Assembly (NCBI GenBank): GCA_037355855.1
Contig: CM074761.1
Coordinates: 1-64,000, forward strand
Reading direction: 5' to 3'
Source of the DNA: Pseudo-nitzschia pungens
Lineage: Eukaryota > Bacillariophyta > Bacillariophyceae > Bacillariales > Bacillariaceae
DNA: 64,000 nt
In this document: piece after piece, positions 12,369 through 24,503 of the stretch
Numbering within the stretch: position 1 is the stretch's first letter
Layout: every line of letters starts with the position of its first letter
Notes under the pieces: model-generated
The model's input: the letters and a program-made list of their open reading frames with translations, nothing else
What the model was told of the DNA's origin: nothing
Databases searched by the model: none
Translations under genes and position numbers: made by a program

Positions 12369-12720
12369 ATTGCTTGCGGTCAAATAGAACGTTAGTTATT
12401 GCCAAAGGGTGGTGACTGTTGTTTCCGTTTTGAGATGTAACAAATCTTGCAACAATAAATAATGTAAAGTATGATGTTGCGTTTTGATATCAGTTTCGTC
12501 GCTAGATTGAAAAACCGTTGGACCAAAACGTGGATGGAATATCAGTGTGGCAATCCAAGAGGAGGGTGACGGAGATACAGTTGGAGCGGATCAAAGAGGT
12601 GCTGATTTGCAAAGGGTATCGAAAGCAGGTGATCTGAGATGCCAGCGACAATATTTCGTCTGTATGAGACGAAGATAGGGATCAAAAAGCTTGAGTAGAT
12701 GGCAATTTAAGGAGTAACTT
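12369..12720. other. Upstream region of the LRR receptor gene
   Basis: About 350 bp between the receptor start and the truncated LTR-element relative; it must hold the 5' leader and core promoter. I see no TATA-type box I would defend and no other coding signal. Confidence 0.4.
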
Positions 12721-13831
12721 ACATCAGAATCAGCTGTGTACTTGCTTTGTTGTCGCTGTCACTCTCTCCTGGAACGCTGGCAGAAAGTGTTGAAATGTAG
12801 CTGAAAAGTGGAGGTTATATATTGCTGAGCGCTGTATTTGTTGGGGGAAGTTGTTGTCGTTCGAAAACACCGTTGTCGTTCGAAAACACCGTTGTCGTTC
12901 GAAAAACACCGTTCGTGTGGTGTGAATAAGATCCGAGAAGAGAAAGGGGTATCCAGCCAAAGGAACAGGGATGTATGTGCCTGGTGGTGGATACAGGGAT
13001 GGATGCAGCTGTATTCGGGGAATACAGGTGTCTTTAATGTTTCTGCGTCCTTGAAACGCCGTTATTTTGCTCGTGGGAAGCGCCGTTGTTGTTGGCGAAA
13101 TGCCGTTATTGTGTTTAGAACAGCACCGTGGGTGTGGTGTTTGTTATGTTGTGGTTGTTTCAAAACACGGTCGTAGTTCTAAAACACCGTAGCAGCAATA
13201 ACGGGAACACGTTGCGTCGTGACGGGAGAAATAGGTGCAGCAGCAGTAGAATTAAAAAAAAAAAATTCGTTCTCCGTCAATTCTTGGAGTTTGGAGATGC
13301 CGTTTGTACCGTTTTATCCGGAATAAGAAGGAGGACAATGATACCTGGAACGGCCTTGCAACAGGGAGCTTGGTGTTCCAGTGTAGGATTAAAACTGTAA
13401 GCAGCGTCGATTCGGTCTTTCGTCGTCGTCGTCGTTGTTGTTCCTTGTTATTTTCGCGTTGCTTGTAGATCTCCAGCTTTGCAAGCTTAAAATAAGCTTG
13501 CGACTGTTAATCTGTTAAAATGTAGCTGAAACAAGGTTTAAGCTGATAGGTCCTAAGGCAAGCTTGGAGATATACAGCAGGAGCAAGGGCGTGCAAACCG
13601 GTTGAGGTGCCGGTCTGTTCTATTGATAGTCTCGGATTCACCACTACGGCCGATCGAACGGGATCAACCAGATCTATTCTAACTACCTGTGGGCTCAGTC
13701 AGTTAGATCTTAGGCTTGTAGTTCTACAGGGAGCTGCTCAAGGAGCAGGATGTAAGTATCAAGGTATTAAATCGGAGTTAAACTAAAGAAGTGAGGATAG
13801 CAATCTTGTCGGGGAATCGACGTCGCTGTCA
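12721..13831. mobile_element. Truncated diverged relative of the LARD-like element
   Basis: Shares with the 2020-4831 element, in the same order and orientation, the GTCGTTCGAAAACACCGTT repeats (about 12855-12915), the segment starting ATTCTTGGAGTTTGGAGATG (13280-13395), the hairpin AAGCTTAAAATAAGCTT, and an LTR beginning TGTTAAAATGTAGCTG at 13513. That LTR stops matching at about 13831, roughly two thirds through, so the copy is truncated. Identity is clearly lower than between the LTRs of the young copy, so this is an older insertion. The left boundary is uncertain. It sits directly upstream of the receptor gene. Confidence 0.7.
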
Positions 13832-15905
13832 ATCTTACCTCGTACCGGTAGTAATCCACTAAGTTACTTCTAATAAAAAATAATTGTACGAATTTGAACA
13901 TAAAATTACAGACTGATTCATACATACTGTACGTATTACGTATGGTACCAAAACTCAATTCGATGCTCATAAGGTTCGTACCGGTAAGGCTTACCGGTAA
14001 TGTTAGTAGGGTTACCGCACTCATGCCATCTAATGCCATACTAGTAGCTACAAGTACAACCAACCACACACATAAGGTACGTACTATCAAATATCAAAAC
14101 CACTACGGTAATCTTAGAGGTACGAAATTAGAAAATTGTCATTAAAAACCAGCATTACAACTCCGACGAAAATATATTATGCCAACTTGTCATTCAAAAC
14201 AAGTAAAGTACACGTTTAGTACCTAATGACAATTGACAGCCATGTCAATTAATTTTTGTTGCCATTAAAAGGTTCAGCTTCAAATTACCCAATATGACTC
14301 CAGGATTTTCTACAAATGTCTATTTCTTGATGAGTTTAGGTTGTTTGGTGAGCTTGGTGGTGCTATATTGGAGTGACAACAGCTCTCAGACAATCAGAAA
14401 CAATTCAATTTTTCATGCATGTGCTTGCATTATTTGACCCAAAAGCAAACACTGACATACTCACTTGCCCCACATTGCTAATATGATGTCACCTATGGCT
14501 CAACTTACTTCCGTGAAGTTCAATTGATGGCATTGGACCTTTGCAGTACTTGCATTGTGTCTATTGCTTTATTTTAAGCTAGGGATTAGCGCTTGTCATT
14601 TTTTGAAAAATATTTCAAAAAATTGACTGCAAACTAGCCACAGAATGAAGATGGATGTGATGCTCCTACTACAACAAGAATTTAGAATGTTTTAGACTAC
14701 TATGTGAGCTGTTTGAAGCTCAAGTTTGAAGGGAATTGATTGAAAATTGAGTGAGTAATGATCATTGACCTAATTCACAACTACGTGCACTGTCAATTTT
14801 GACATTTTGTCATTAGGTACTAAACGTGTAATACTACAACTACGACAAAAATATATTATGCCAACTGATTCAAAAACGGATGAATTAATAAAGCTATTTC
14901 TTATTAAAAACATTAAAAATATCTATTTTCATCACAAAGAATGATGGTCTTTTTAAGCGTTGAAATCTACCCGGAGCTACAAATTAGAAACAGCTTTTTC
15001 CTGTTTTTACCCAAACCCGGTTTCTCACACTCTTCCACTTCTAAAGGAAGTTAAAGCTCCGTTGTCAATCCTACAAGAGTTAAGGATTATTTCTTACAAC
15101 TCCACTAATTTGCTACACGTACGGTACCGGTAAACTTACTCGTAACCCAAAAAAATACTATCCGTACAAGTAATTACGGTAACTTACCATAACAACTACA
15201 GTACTTCGTACTTCGTAGCCAATTACGTCGTGCAATAGGAGTACAAGACTTACGTACGGTAACCTTATCTATTACTAGTACGTTCGAGTTCTGAGAACAT
15301 CCGTCCGTTCAACGATCCATCTTTCTCCGTTGAACGTCATCCAAGATTTCGAGTCAATGTCCATGTCACTAAGTAACCTTACGTAAAGTATCAAAATTGA
15401 TACTAGGAATGGTTTCTTTTTAAAAAAAAAGATATTTTGTGGCATAAAACGAGAATTGGAAAATCAGAAACTTATGGTACCGTACGGTACGGTAAATTAG
15501 TATGAAGTAGTGGTAAGTTATGTTGCGGATTACGAGTAACTTACTTCATGGCATACGTAAGGTATGCGGTACATTATGGCAGCTTACTTTGATTACCGTT
15601 GCAAGGATTGAAGTCGCCAACGGTTAAATAATCATAACGTCTTGTATGTACTCGTTGTAAGTAACAATCGAAAAAAAAACATTCATGTTTAAATACCGTA
15701 CCGATTAAGCTATCCTCGGAATACACATATTAATACCGTTATTCTACCGGTAAAGAGATTCCTCGTGTTCCATTGAAACGTTCTCAATGACATTCTTAGA
15801 ATCGATTCGTAGGCGTTGGGGAAAAATCTTGCAATCGCACATCGCACATCGCATATCGCATATCGCACATCGCACATCGCACGCAACACAGCAACAATGA
15901 AGACC

Positions 15906-15936
<31 letters not shown>

Positions 15937-16409
15937 TACGAATCACGACAGGAATCACGACAAGAATCACGATAAAACCTCATCTATACCGCTATCGGCA
16001 CGGCAACTGCAGGATAACCTCACTCGTATAGTTAGGAGCAATCCTTGTACTTTGTGGTAATACTGCAGGTGTTCTCGGAAGCAACGCAAAGAAGAGCAAA
16101 CGACAGAAAGCAGTAACAGTTACAATTGCTATCCGTAACAACACATTCAACATCCACAACATCCACAACATCCATCCACGAGACAACCAACTGCACTTCG
16201 TTTCTTTCTATCTAACTCGGCTCCAATCGGCTCCACTCGAATCGTTTCGATTTACTGCTTGCTTCACTCGACTCCACTCCACTCCACTTCTCGCTTTGTC
16301 ATTGTTTCTGCAATTCTCTACACCGATACATTCACCATCCTAGCATCCTAGATCCAACAGTCAAGATCCAAGATCCAACATTCACCGTCCAATATTCATT
16401 GCCTTTCCA
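13832..16409. other. AT-rich intergenic region with a MITE and microsatellites
   Basis: No gene supported. It holds the MITE at 14211-14828 and a ~45-bp sequence (ATATATTATGCCAACT core) present in direct orientation on both sides of that MITE. Words of the TACGGTA/GTAAGGTTAC class occur at 15115-15560, and ACAACG and ATCGCACATCGC microsatellites at about 15835-15945. The last few hundred bases are the leader of the next gene, with CATCCACAA and TCCACTCCAC runs. Confidence 0.6.
14211..14828. mobile_element. MITE with 22-bp perfect inverted ends and TA duplication
   Basis: Terminal inverted repeats of 22 bp (left 14211-14232, starting CACGTTTAGTACC; right 14807-14828) match perfectly. TA dinucleotides flank them at 14209-14210 and 14829-14830, as in Tc1/mariner-type insertions. 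The 618-bp element has no coding potential, so it is non-autonomous. A further internal palindrome (TTGAAAAATATTTCAA) lies near 14610. Family assignment rests only on the TA flank and is provisional. Confidence 0.75.
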
Positions 16410-16717
16410 ATGGACGACAGAAAAACAACCACCGACTCCCACCCCAAAACATCTCGCCACCCAGATGGTGTTCAATGGCGAGACAGAATTGCAAACAGAA
16501 ATGCAAACAGACATGCAAACAGACATGCAAAGAGACATACAAACAGAAACAGAAACAGAAACAGCAAAAGAAATGGCCTTCAAGAACTCTGGATTGTAGT
16601 CGTCGTCGTTGTTCTTGCCACTTGTTGCTCTCCAGTTCGAGTTGCCGATGCAAATGCCTCAAACAAGATCAGCATCAGCTTCAACATCGATAGAAGCAGC
16701 ATCAGAACGACAACGTT

Positions 16718-16763
<46 letters not shown>

Positions 16764-17546
16764 CGAGCCAGAACCAACACCGCAACCAGCATCAACAACA
16801 GTCGCCACCTGAAGCAAAAACTTGGCAGCCAATACGAGCGAGAGTCCCTCGGTCGGCAGCCCTCCTCGCCGTGGGTTGTGTCAGACACAGCAACAGCAGC
16901 CGCGGCTTCCAGCGCGGATCTCCAGAGTTCAGCAAACACCAAATCCAGATCCAAATTCGTAGCGATCGTGGCCTCGTCGGTAGTCTCGGGGTTGGTGGTC
17001 CTTGTCCTCGCTGCAGTTCTTGGAATTTGTTGCCTGCGAAGATACAGGGACGCAAACAGCAATTCCAACAGCAATTCCAACAGCAACAGCACTCGTCGCT
17101 ATTCTCATTCGTGCTACTCTTGCTTTTATTGCTGCCAGCGCTTTCGAGACTCCCTCGATGCCCGCCGCCAAAAGAAAAACTCCCTGGCCGGAATGGCCGA
17201 CAGCGATGACGATCCAAACTCAACCTTTTTAATGCGACACGGCGACGACGATGACGACGACGACACAATCACCGCCAGTCTTTACGGAAATGCGGTACGA
17301 ATCGAGCCGGTGTATTCATACACCACTTCGCAGTCGCCGATGCGGAGCAGTCGCCAGTCGTCGAACGGCGACATGGACGACGACGACGAGTCGTACGGCT
17401 TCGAAGCCGGGTTTTGGGGCTGCGGGATCGGCAGCATGGACGACGAGGAAGGGTACTCTGCCAACGATAACGCCAACGCCAGACAGAACAACAAGAACAA
17501 AACCGAGAACGACGTGACGTCCACGGCCACCACTACTATAACCTAA
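16410..17546 (+). CDS. Single-pass membrane protein with Thr-rich ectodomain
   Basis: 378 residues with no family I recognise. A basic Asn/Arg/His-rich N-terminus of about 55 residues precedes a hydrophobic stretch (IVVVVVVLATCC, about 62-73) that could be a late signal peptide or anchor. A Thr run follows (about 100-118), encoded by an ACAACG microsatellite. A strong membrane helix at about 183-206 (SVVSGLVVLVLAAVLGICC) is followed by RRYRD and a NSNSNS run, then an acidic tail with Asp runs. Topology is most simply extracellular Thr-rich stalk and acidic cytosolic tail. The start is the only in-frame ATG before the hydrophobic segment. The unusual N-terminal extension may mean the true start or an intron is missed. 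Surface or cell-wall attachment is inference. Confidence 0.6.
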
Positions 17547-19331
17547 ACCACCGGCAAGGGAATTCTCGATCCCTACGGAGAAATCTGATTGGATGGGACT
17601 TGATGGGATGAGATGAGATGAGATGAGATGGAATGAAACGAAACGAAACGGAATGAAACGGAATGAAACGGAACGGGACGTAATTGGAGTGATCGATTCG
17701 ATTCGATTGTCTGATCATCCGATCATGGGATCCTTGTGTTCTGTTTTATTGGCGATTCATTCGATCACCCATTCACACACTCATTTACACACTCACTTAC
17801 ACACTCACTTACACACTCACTCCTTCCGCCAAGGTGATGGTTTCGAGCCACCTTCCGTGTGGATTCAATGTATTTCGATCCAAGGCAATATCCTATCCAC
17901 ACACGGACACGGCATTTCGATTTGGTTCGGGTTCGGTTCGGTTCGATTCATTTTAGTTTGCGTCGTTGTCTGCGTCTGTGTATCTACTCCTTTATCTGCA
18001 CCTGTATCTGCATCGCATTGTGTGGATGAAAACCGGAACGCAGACCAGCCAACGAACCAACGGAACGGCGAAATTGTTTGGCAGAATTAACTAATTAATG
18101 GCTTGTAATTACTGGTACTACGTATTCACTTCCGAGTCGAGGGAGGAAACTAACAGTGCAGGCACGCTACGTGGTACCGTCTTGGTGGTGGTGGTGGTGG
18201 TGGTGGTGATTTCGGTTTTACGTGGAGTGGTGTAGTGTGGAATGGAGTGCAGTGGAGTGCAGTGCAGTGGAGTGGAGTGGAGTGGAGGTTTCCCTTGCAT
18301 TGCGTAGCGGTTGTGTGCCCTACCGCCCAACCGCTATACCGCTATACCAATCCTTCATTCGGTAATTAGGTCAGTCGGTCATGCCATCGATTACCGATCA
18401 CCGATCACCGATTACCGAGAACAGCATCCGGGGGAATGTTCTTGCCCCTTGAACGGAACACGGAAAGGAGTCGCGCCATTACTGGCAAAACCCGACCGGC
18501 ATGTCAAGGATTCCATGGTGAGGAAAACACGTTGAAAAAAGTACTAGTAAGACCTTATTTTAATGTGCACGTTTCCCGTTTCCTCAGTTACTACCGGTAC
18601 GAGTTGGAGCGGTCGGAAATAGAACAACGCGCCATTCGCGCGGTCTTTTCAGTTTTTGAAAAACTATGAGGATGTACAAGTAATCTTAATTACATAGTTT
18701 CCGTATACAACCTACGTACTTCGCTATTCAAAATTGGATGGGGCCTCCGGGAAACTAAGAAGTTCGATACGTAATTAATTGACGTGCATGCGATGTTGGA
18801 AATAAAGAATGGTCGTGCATCGCAAAGTTTCAAGATGCGGCTCGAAACTGATACTGTATCGTAAAAATTACTGTAAGGTTACTACGTAAAAAGTAAGGCT
18901 TACTTCGTAAGGCTTACTTCTGATCCAAAATACTGTATCGAAGACTCTTAATTAACGATACACGATTTTTGAACGCACACATACAGTAAGAGTCATCGAT
19001 GCAGTAAAACTTAAGGTTTACGTAGTACGAAGTAATACGTAAGCGTACTGTATTTTGGACCACCTTATTGCTTCCTACTCGTACGACGTAAAGTTAAGGC
19101 TTACTTCTTCGTAAGTACAAGTACGACGCACCACGTAATAAGGTTACAGTACCGTAGACCTTAACCTTCCTTCGTATTTTTTGGGAAAATTACCGCCGGT
19201 ATCTCACTTTAAGAATCTTACTGCATGAGATACCTAACTTATGACCAGAGTGTCTCGATTATTCTCAAAATACAAGTACAAATAAGATACAGATAAACCT
19301 AACAGGAAACCTTACTCGCATTCATTTCATC
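17547..19331. other. Intergenic region with pentanucleotide repeats and TACG-type words
   Basis: Holds GATGA and GAAAC/GGAAT pentanucleotide runs (17605-17680), ACTCACTTAC runs (about 17778-17825), a GGT run (18183-18205) and GGAGT repeats (18230-18290). From 18600 to 19330 it is dense in AAGTAAGGTTAC, TACTTCGTA and related words. Short open frames here are made of the microsatellites; I support no gene. Confidence 0.6.
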
Positions 19332-21071
19332 ATGGTTTCTATGGCATCGAGACGACGACAAGGTTCTGCGACCAAGAGTGGCGCTCCGTTCAGGAAGCAG
19401 TCCAACTACGCCAGGAGTTCTTCGAAGAAACCCGCATCAGCAACAGCAACAACGATAGCGACAGTTGTAGCTCTGGCTTTCTCGCCTCGGGTCCTGTTGG
19501 TATTTGGGTGCTTTTCTCTTTCCTATTGGTACTCTTTGAATGCCCAACGGAATTTCAAACTGGCGATGAACCGCTACAGTTCGCTCAATACTGATACCCA
19601 TGCTCAAACTTCTTTTACTCATACTGAAACTATTATCGATTCCAATGTCAATTCCAATTCCAACATCAACTCCAATTCCGACATCAATTCCAACATCAAC
19701 TCCAATTCCGACATCAACTCCAATTCCGACATCAACTCCAATTCCAACATCAACTCCAATTCCAATTCCCAAAATTCCTCGCGACCTCCGGCTTGCTCCC
19801 GAGAAGAACTGCTCAAGGTCCGATCCCAACTCAGCCCGGAATTCTGTCCGATGGCACGGAAGGAGGCCTTTCTACAATCCTGCAGCATCACCCAGGCTAC
19901 CAAGTGCGTGGACACCAGCAATTGGGTCGAAGAATACTATCAAGAACTCTACACGAAGCGCCTGCACGAGCGCCCGGAGGAAGACAAAGACGAAGATTTT
20001 CTAGCCTTCTCCGTGGGTTGCAACAAGGGATTCGATGCTCTCCATACGCTCCGGATGGGAACCTACGACATGAGTCTGAACAAGAAAGACTGGAAATCGG
20101 CCATGGAACACGACGGGAAGAAACTCAGTCAGTCGGTCTGCAACCAGGACTCCAGCGAAGAATTCGAGCTGCCTTTGACCTCCCTGCGGGAAACGGGCAA
20201 CGTCGTGAAACTCCGCAAGGGAGAAATGCACTGCTTCGAGCCGATGCCCCAGACCGTCAGCCGACTGAAGCACTCGGCCAGCACCCTCGGATACGATAAG
20301 AAGGGGTACACGGTGGTACACTCGGCGGTGTCCAAGGAGGCCGGAACCGCCCTCTTTTCCTCGGCAAACAACGTCAATCGGGACGGTCTGGAGAACATCG
20401 GTCTGTCCACTTGCGAAAAATTTTCGGAGAGACAGTACTGCTCGGATGTGGACGTGATAACCCTTAAGGACTACGTTGCAAAACACATCGACAACAAGAG
20501 CAACAACAACAACAAGATACCGCCACGCACCATCCACCACCTGTCCATCGACGTGGAGGGCTTTGATGGGGACGTCCTCCTCGGAGCGGGAACCGACCTG
20601 CTACAGCGAGTCGAGTACCTGGAATTCGAGTACAACTGGATGGGATCCTGGGCCAAACAGCACCTCTGGGACGTGATTTCCTACCTCGACGGAAGCGGCA
20701 GCAGATCGACGCACGGCGACTTTTACAGGGAGGCAACCGCCAACGACAATGAAAATGACAATGAAAAACTCTCCTTTACCTGCTACTGGGCCGGTGAGAA
20801 GCGATTGTGGCGAATCACCGATTGCTGGATGATGTATTACGACGTTCATATGTGGTCGAACGTGGCGTGTGTCAACCGAAAGCGCGTTCCGAAACTCGCC
20901 GAAAAGATGGAGACCGTCTTTCGAGCCACCCTCGACGAGGACGTCGTGTACGAAAACCGCAATGCAAACTATTGGCGCAGCAGTCGTCCGGCCCTCAAGC
21001 ATCTCCTGACCAACGATCCGATGCTTTTGACCCTGCCACACGAGATCATGGTGTCGACCGAGTACATCTAG
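19332..21071 (+). CDS. FkbM-type methyltransferase, type II membrane protein
   Basis: 579 residues. A basic N-terminus is followed by one membrane helix (about 41-66), giving a type II, Golgi/ER-like topology. A low-complexity stem of NSN/DINSNS repeats (about 103-150) leads into a luminal catalytic region. The motif LSIDVEGFDGDVLLGA (about 403-418) matches the conserved DxEG segment of FkbM/Methyltransf_21 proteins, and GEMHCFEPMPQTV (about 296) fits the E-P-x-P binding loop seen in that family. FkbM proteins use S-adenosylmethionine for O-methylation, often of sugars; with this topology a glycan or secreted substrate is likely but unproven. No intron is needed. The ATG at 19332 (or MAS at 19341) precedes the basic segment. 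It is convergent with the transferase gene at 23161-25786. Confidence 0.88.
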   Translation: MVSMASRRRQGSATKSGAPFRKQSNYARSSSKKPASATATTIATVVALAFSPRVLLVFGCFSLSYWYSLNAQRNFKLAMNRYSSLNTDTHAQTSFTHTETIIDSNVNSNSNINSNSDINSNINSNSDINSNSDINSNSNINSNSNSQNSSRPPACSREELLKVRSQLSPEFCPMARKEAFLQSCSITQATKCVDTSNWVEEYYQELYTKRLHERPEEDKDEDFLAFSVGCNKGFDALHTLRMGTYDMSLNKKDWKSAMEHDGKKLSQSVCNQDSSEEFELPLTSLRETGNVVKLRKGEMHCFEPMPQTVSRLKHSASTLGYDKKGYTVVHSAVSKEAGTALFSSANNVNRDGLENIGLSTCEKFSERQYCSDVDVITLKDYVAKHIDNKSNNNNKIPPRTIHHLSIDVEGFDGDVLLGAGTDLLQRVEYLEFEYNWMGSWAKQHLWDVISYLDGSGSRSTHGDFYREATANDNENDNEKLSFTCYWAGEKRLWRITDCWMMYYDVHMWSNVACVNRKRVPKLAEKMETVFRATLDEDVVYENRNANYWRSSRPALKHLLTNDPMLLTLPHEIMVSTEYI

Positions 21072-21489
21072 AAGTAGTACAACAAGCAGTAATCATGAAT
21101 ACAAGAAGCAAGTAAATACTACAAGTAGTAGTAGTAGTAGTCGGGCAGAATCCTCATTCAAAGAAGGTGAAGATACTAGTAAGGGTTAAGAATTACTTCG
21201 TACTACATGGATTGAAAGTTGTAGTAGTACTACTGGTGGTACTAGTACTAGTTCGATTACACGACGTCGTAGTAGTAGGAGTGCTGGTAGATTTTAGTTT
21301 TGTACAAGTTTGAAAGTTGTTCTTTCTTCGAACTAGTAATGGTAACCATACGAGTATTGGTAGTAATTCTTCTCCTTTCTTTGAACGAATTCAGAACTTT
21401 GAACTCGTGCTAATTGTATTTTTTAATTGTACGAGTTTATCATGATTATCATTTTGTGAAGAAGGTACTAGTAAGTAGTACTATTACTA

Positions 21490-22060
21490 CTACTAGTATG
21501 CGTTGATTTTTGCCCGTCGGCAACAGAGGAGAGCAACACTACTACTACTAGTGGTAGTGTTACTACTACTACTATTAGTACTATTAATAGTAGAAGAAGT
21601 AGTACTAGTGCTCCTACTCTAGTAGCAGTAATAACCGTGCTGGTGAAGAAAGAACAGCGAACAACAGCGACAACAGGAGTAGTAGTAGTAGTCGTACTAC
21701 TAGTACAACGAAGGTTACTACTAGTAGTACTAGTAGTACTAGTAGTAGTACTAGTGCTACTACTACCTAGTAGTGCACGGAGTGCTGCTTGCAAACAGTG
21801 AGGAGTCTAGTACTAGTATAGAGCATGCTGTTCGTGGTCTATTGCATACAGCAGTTGGCAAATGTGTATCAACTTCGCTAGAGGTACATAAGAAGATCGA
21901 GGATGGTGTTTGGAGGGCATGATGGCGCTGTTGTTTTAAAATATTAAAATATTCTTACAATAGTACGTTGATATTTGCTCGTCAGCAAAAGCAAGGAGGG
22001 GATAACAGCAATAACAACAATAGAGCACGGAGTGCTGCTGGCAAATACTGCTGGTACTAA
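21490..22060. repeat. Dispersed repeat family A, two copies
   Basis: Copy one (about 21490-21915) and copy two (about 21965-22060) share a GTTGAT(A)TTTGC(C/T)CGTC(G/A)GCAA start, a segment of AACAACAA, and the small hairpin AGCACGGAGTGCT (22024-22036; GTGCACGGAGTGCT near 21775). Copy one also keeps the downstream TATTGCATACA...AGAGGTACATAAG block. Other copies are at 32180-32360 and 54968-55140. No coding capacity or inverted ends were identified, so the class is unknown. Confidence 0.55.
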
Positions 22061-22910
22061 TCGTACGCGATGACCCTGGTCACTTGGTGTTAGCAACGCA
22101 TAGCACCTTGGGATAAGCCTGTGTGGCTAAGCCTGTAGCTAGTAAGCCTGTGTGCTAAACGTTTAACACACAGTCTAGTTCCGTCTTGTAGGCAGTTACT
22201 GGGAGGCTGTTGCATGTAGCCCCAGTAAAGTTCCCTACACAGGAGTCTTAGCACAGCAGTAGCAGAATCTTGGATATCTTCACAACAAGTAGTAGTACTA
22301 TTTTAAAAAGAAATGAGTGAGCTGAGCGCTGAGCGCTGAGCGACAGAGATTCGCTGTCTGAAGTCTTTACAGTACCGTACGAGTACTGTACTAACACTGT
22401 AGGGCTAGACGGAATAGCATAGATCTGTAGGGCACGGAGTAGCATCCGGAGTATCTCAATCGTGTTTGCTCGCGCTTGCTAACTGCTCGCTCGCAAACTA
22501 CATGGCCCGTTATGCGGATCTAGTAAGTTACTTATTGCACGTGTTGACAGTGACTTACCCCGCGGTAACTTTAGTTGAATCAGTAGTAGCGTAATCAGTA
22601 ATCAGTAGCGTATTCAGTAGCGTACAGCAACCTTAACCGCCGTGTAGCACCATGCTGCAGTGTGCTAGCGCTGCTATAGCGAGCAGGTTTGTGTAACTAG
22701 TACAAATCCTACGAAAGGACCCGGTCACTTTGCTGTTACTACTAGCACCCCAGAGCACCTTGGAATAAGCCTGTTGCTAAGCCTGCTGCTTAGCACACAG
22801 CCTAGCACCTTGTAAACAGTTTCAAGTTACCGAATGCTTAGGCCTGCAGCCCTGGTGGTAAAGTTCTCTACACAAGGACCTTAGCATTTTCCATGCCATA
22901 CTGGAAGAGC
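22050..22910. repeat. Dispersed repeat family B, two copies
   Basis: Copy one (about 22055-22290) and copy two (about 22400-22910) share GACCC(T)GGTCACTT, AGCACC(TT)GG(A/G)ATAAGCCTG, TAAGCCTG repeats, AGTTCCCTACACA(A)GGA and a CTTAGCA block. A third copy lies at about 57340-57960 and also shares AGCAACCTTAACC and GTAGCAC(C/T)ATGCT with copy two. The repeated CTAAGCCTG steps are internal. It may be a degraded non-coding mobile element. Confidence 0.55.
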
Positions 22911-23160
22911 AGGTGAATAATCAACACAGGTATTCTAAAAGATAGAAGAATCAAAACTATGCAATAAAGAAAGAAGTGCATCAATGAGTATCAAAAGTAC
23001 AGTATTGTTGCAGTATTGCAGTATTTGATTGTTGAGTTTTCACCACCAGCAGCAGCAGCAGCACCACCACCTCTGGCATTCTTCTTACTACTAGTAGTAC
23101 TGCTCTGTTAGTAGAACTGTTACTAGTACTATTATTAGTAGTAGAACTAGTACCACCAGT

Positions 23161-24470
23161 TCATTCTAATACTAGTAGTAGTACTACTACAAGTTTTCCA
23201 TTCCACTCACACCGATTGCAGAATTTCGGGGGGTGGAACCTCCTCCAGTACGTCGATCCCCCAGTTGAGATAGGCCCGTAGATACCGCGCCGATGCCAGC
23301 GGAGATCCCGGGGCACCCCGATCCGGTCCCGGAGGTAGGCCAGGGACGACCGGATTCCCTCCGTCGACTCGCCCCGGCAGGCGTTGCGCAACCGCACCGC
23401 GTGCTCCCCGGAGGGAATGGCACCCGCATTCGTATTGATATTGGTGTGATCCAGCATGGTCGTTGCTATCGCCCGGAGCGCACGGTCGACGGGATCCACC
23501 AATGCCTCGTCGGCCTTGGCATAGGGATCCGCTAGCTCGGCCCCAAAGGTCCGGCGGGGGTTTCGGGCGCCGCCGGGTCCGCCGCGGGCCGCAAATCGTG
23601 CCACAGCCGGGCCGTTCCCGCAGAGCTTCCAGGCCGCCATGGTCTGGCAGGCAGATCGAAAGGCCGGGGTGGACAAGACGGATTCGTAGTTCGAGTTGTC
23701 CTTGTTGGAATTGACAATCCCAGCCGCATCCAGGACGCATCTGGGCAGCGGTATGCCCCGGCCAAGCGGTTGGAGGGAATCGTCGTCCGCCAGGGGAAGC
23801 GTCCAGGATCGGCCATCGGTCCCGTCGATCGAGGATTGGTAGGTTCGAATCTTGGATTTTCGGCTTACGCCGTTGCTGGACGGCCCGTACTGGGGAGGAA
23901 TGTCCTTGACGTGTGTGTAGTAATCCGACTTGAAGGCCAGGTAGTACTCGTGCGTCTCGAGGGCGTCGATCCAGCGCCGTAAGTTTCCCAGCTTGGGGTA
24001 CTGCTGCGGATCCCGCAGGTTCATGCCCTTCCAGTAGGCGCAACTCGCCAGCATGCGCTCGACGTGGGAGGCGTACACAAAATCGACCATGGTGGGACGC
24101 TCTTCTTTTGCATGTGCATAGTCCAAAAAGTAGGGTCCCTTCGTGGCACCCAGCTGGGCATCGACGGTTTCCAGGCAGTCGAGGAATCCCCTCATGGAGG
24201 GAGAGACGTAGGAATCGTCATTGTGATTGTCATTGCCGTTGCCATTGCCATCATCGTTGTTGCCGCTCCCCCCCAGAACTTTTCCCACCAGATTGGCCAC
24301 GGGATTGCTGTTACCACTGGACGACGGTCCCGGCGGAGATTCCGGACGAAACATGAGGGTGCACCACCAGCGAAACAATTCCCGCTCGAGTCCCATGAGC
24401 ATTTGGTACCGCCGGTAGTGTTCGGGCTGGGTGTTTCGATCGGGCACCATCCGGTTGTCCCCGCTTGAGC

Positions 24471-24503
<33 letters not shown>

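Larger units (their letters stand above)
21072..23160. other. Intergenic region dominated by ACTAGT/TAGTAC repeats
   Basis: Runs of ACTACTAGTAGT-like DNA at 21118-21290, 21475-21780 and 23085-23190 flank copies of two dispersed repeat families listed separately. A GAGCGCT triple repeat occurs at 22322-22343 and a CAGCAG run at 23045-23065. No protein gene is supported. Confidence 0.6.

Noticed and set aside
17623..18090. 155-residue plus-strand frame (MRWNETKRNG...)
   Set aside because: Built from GAAAC/GGAAT and ACACTCACTT microsatellites; no conserved feature.
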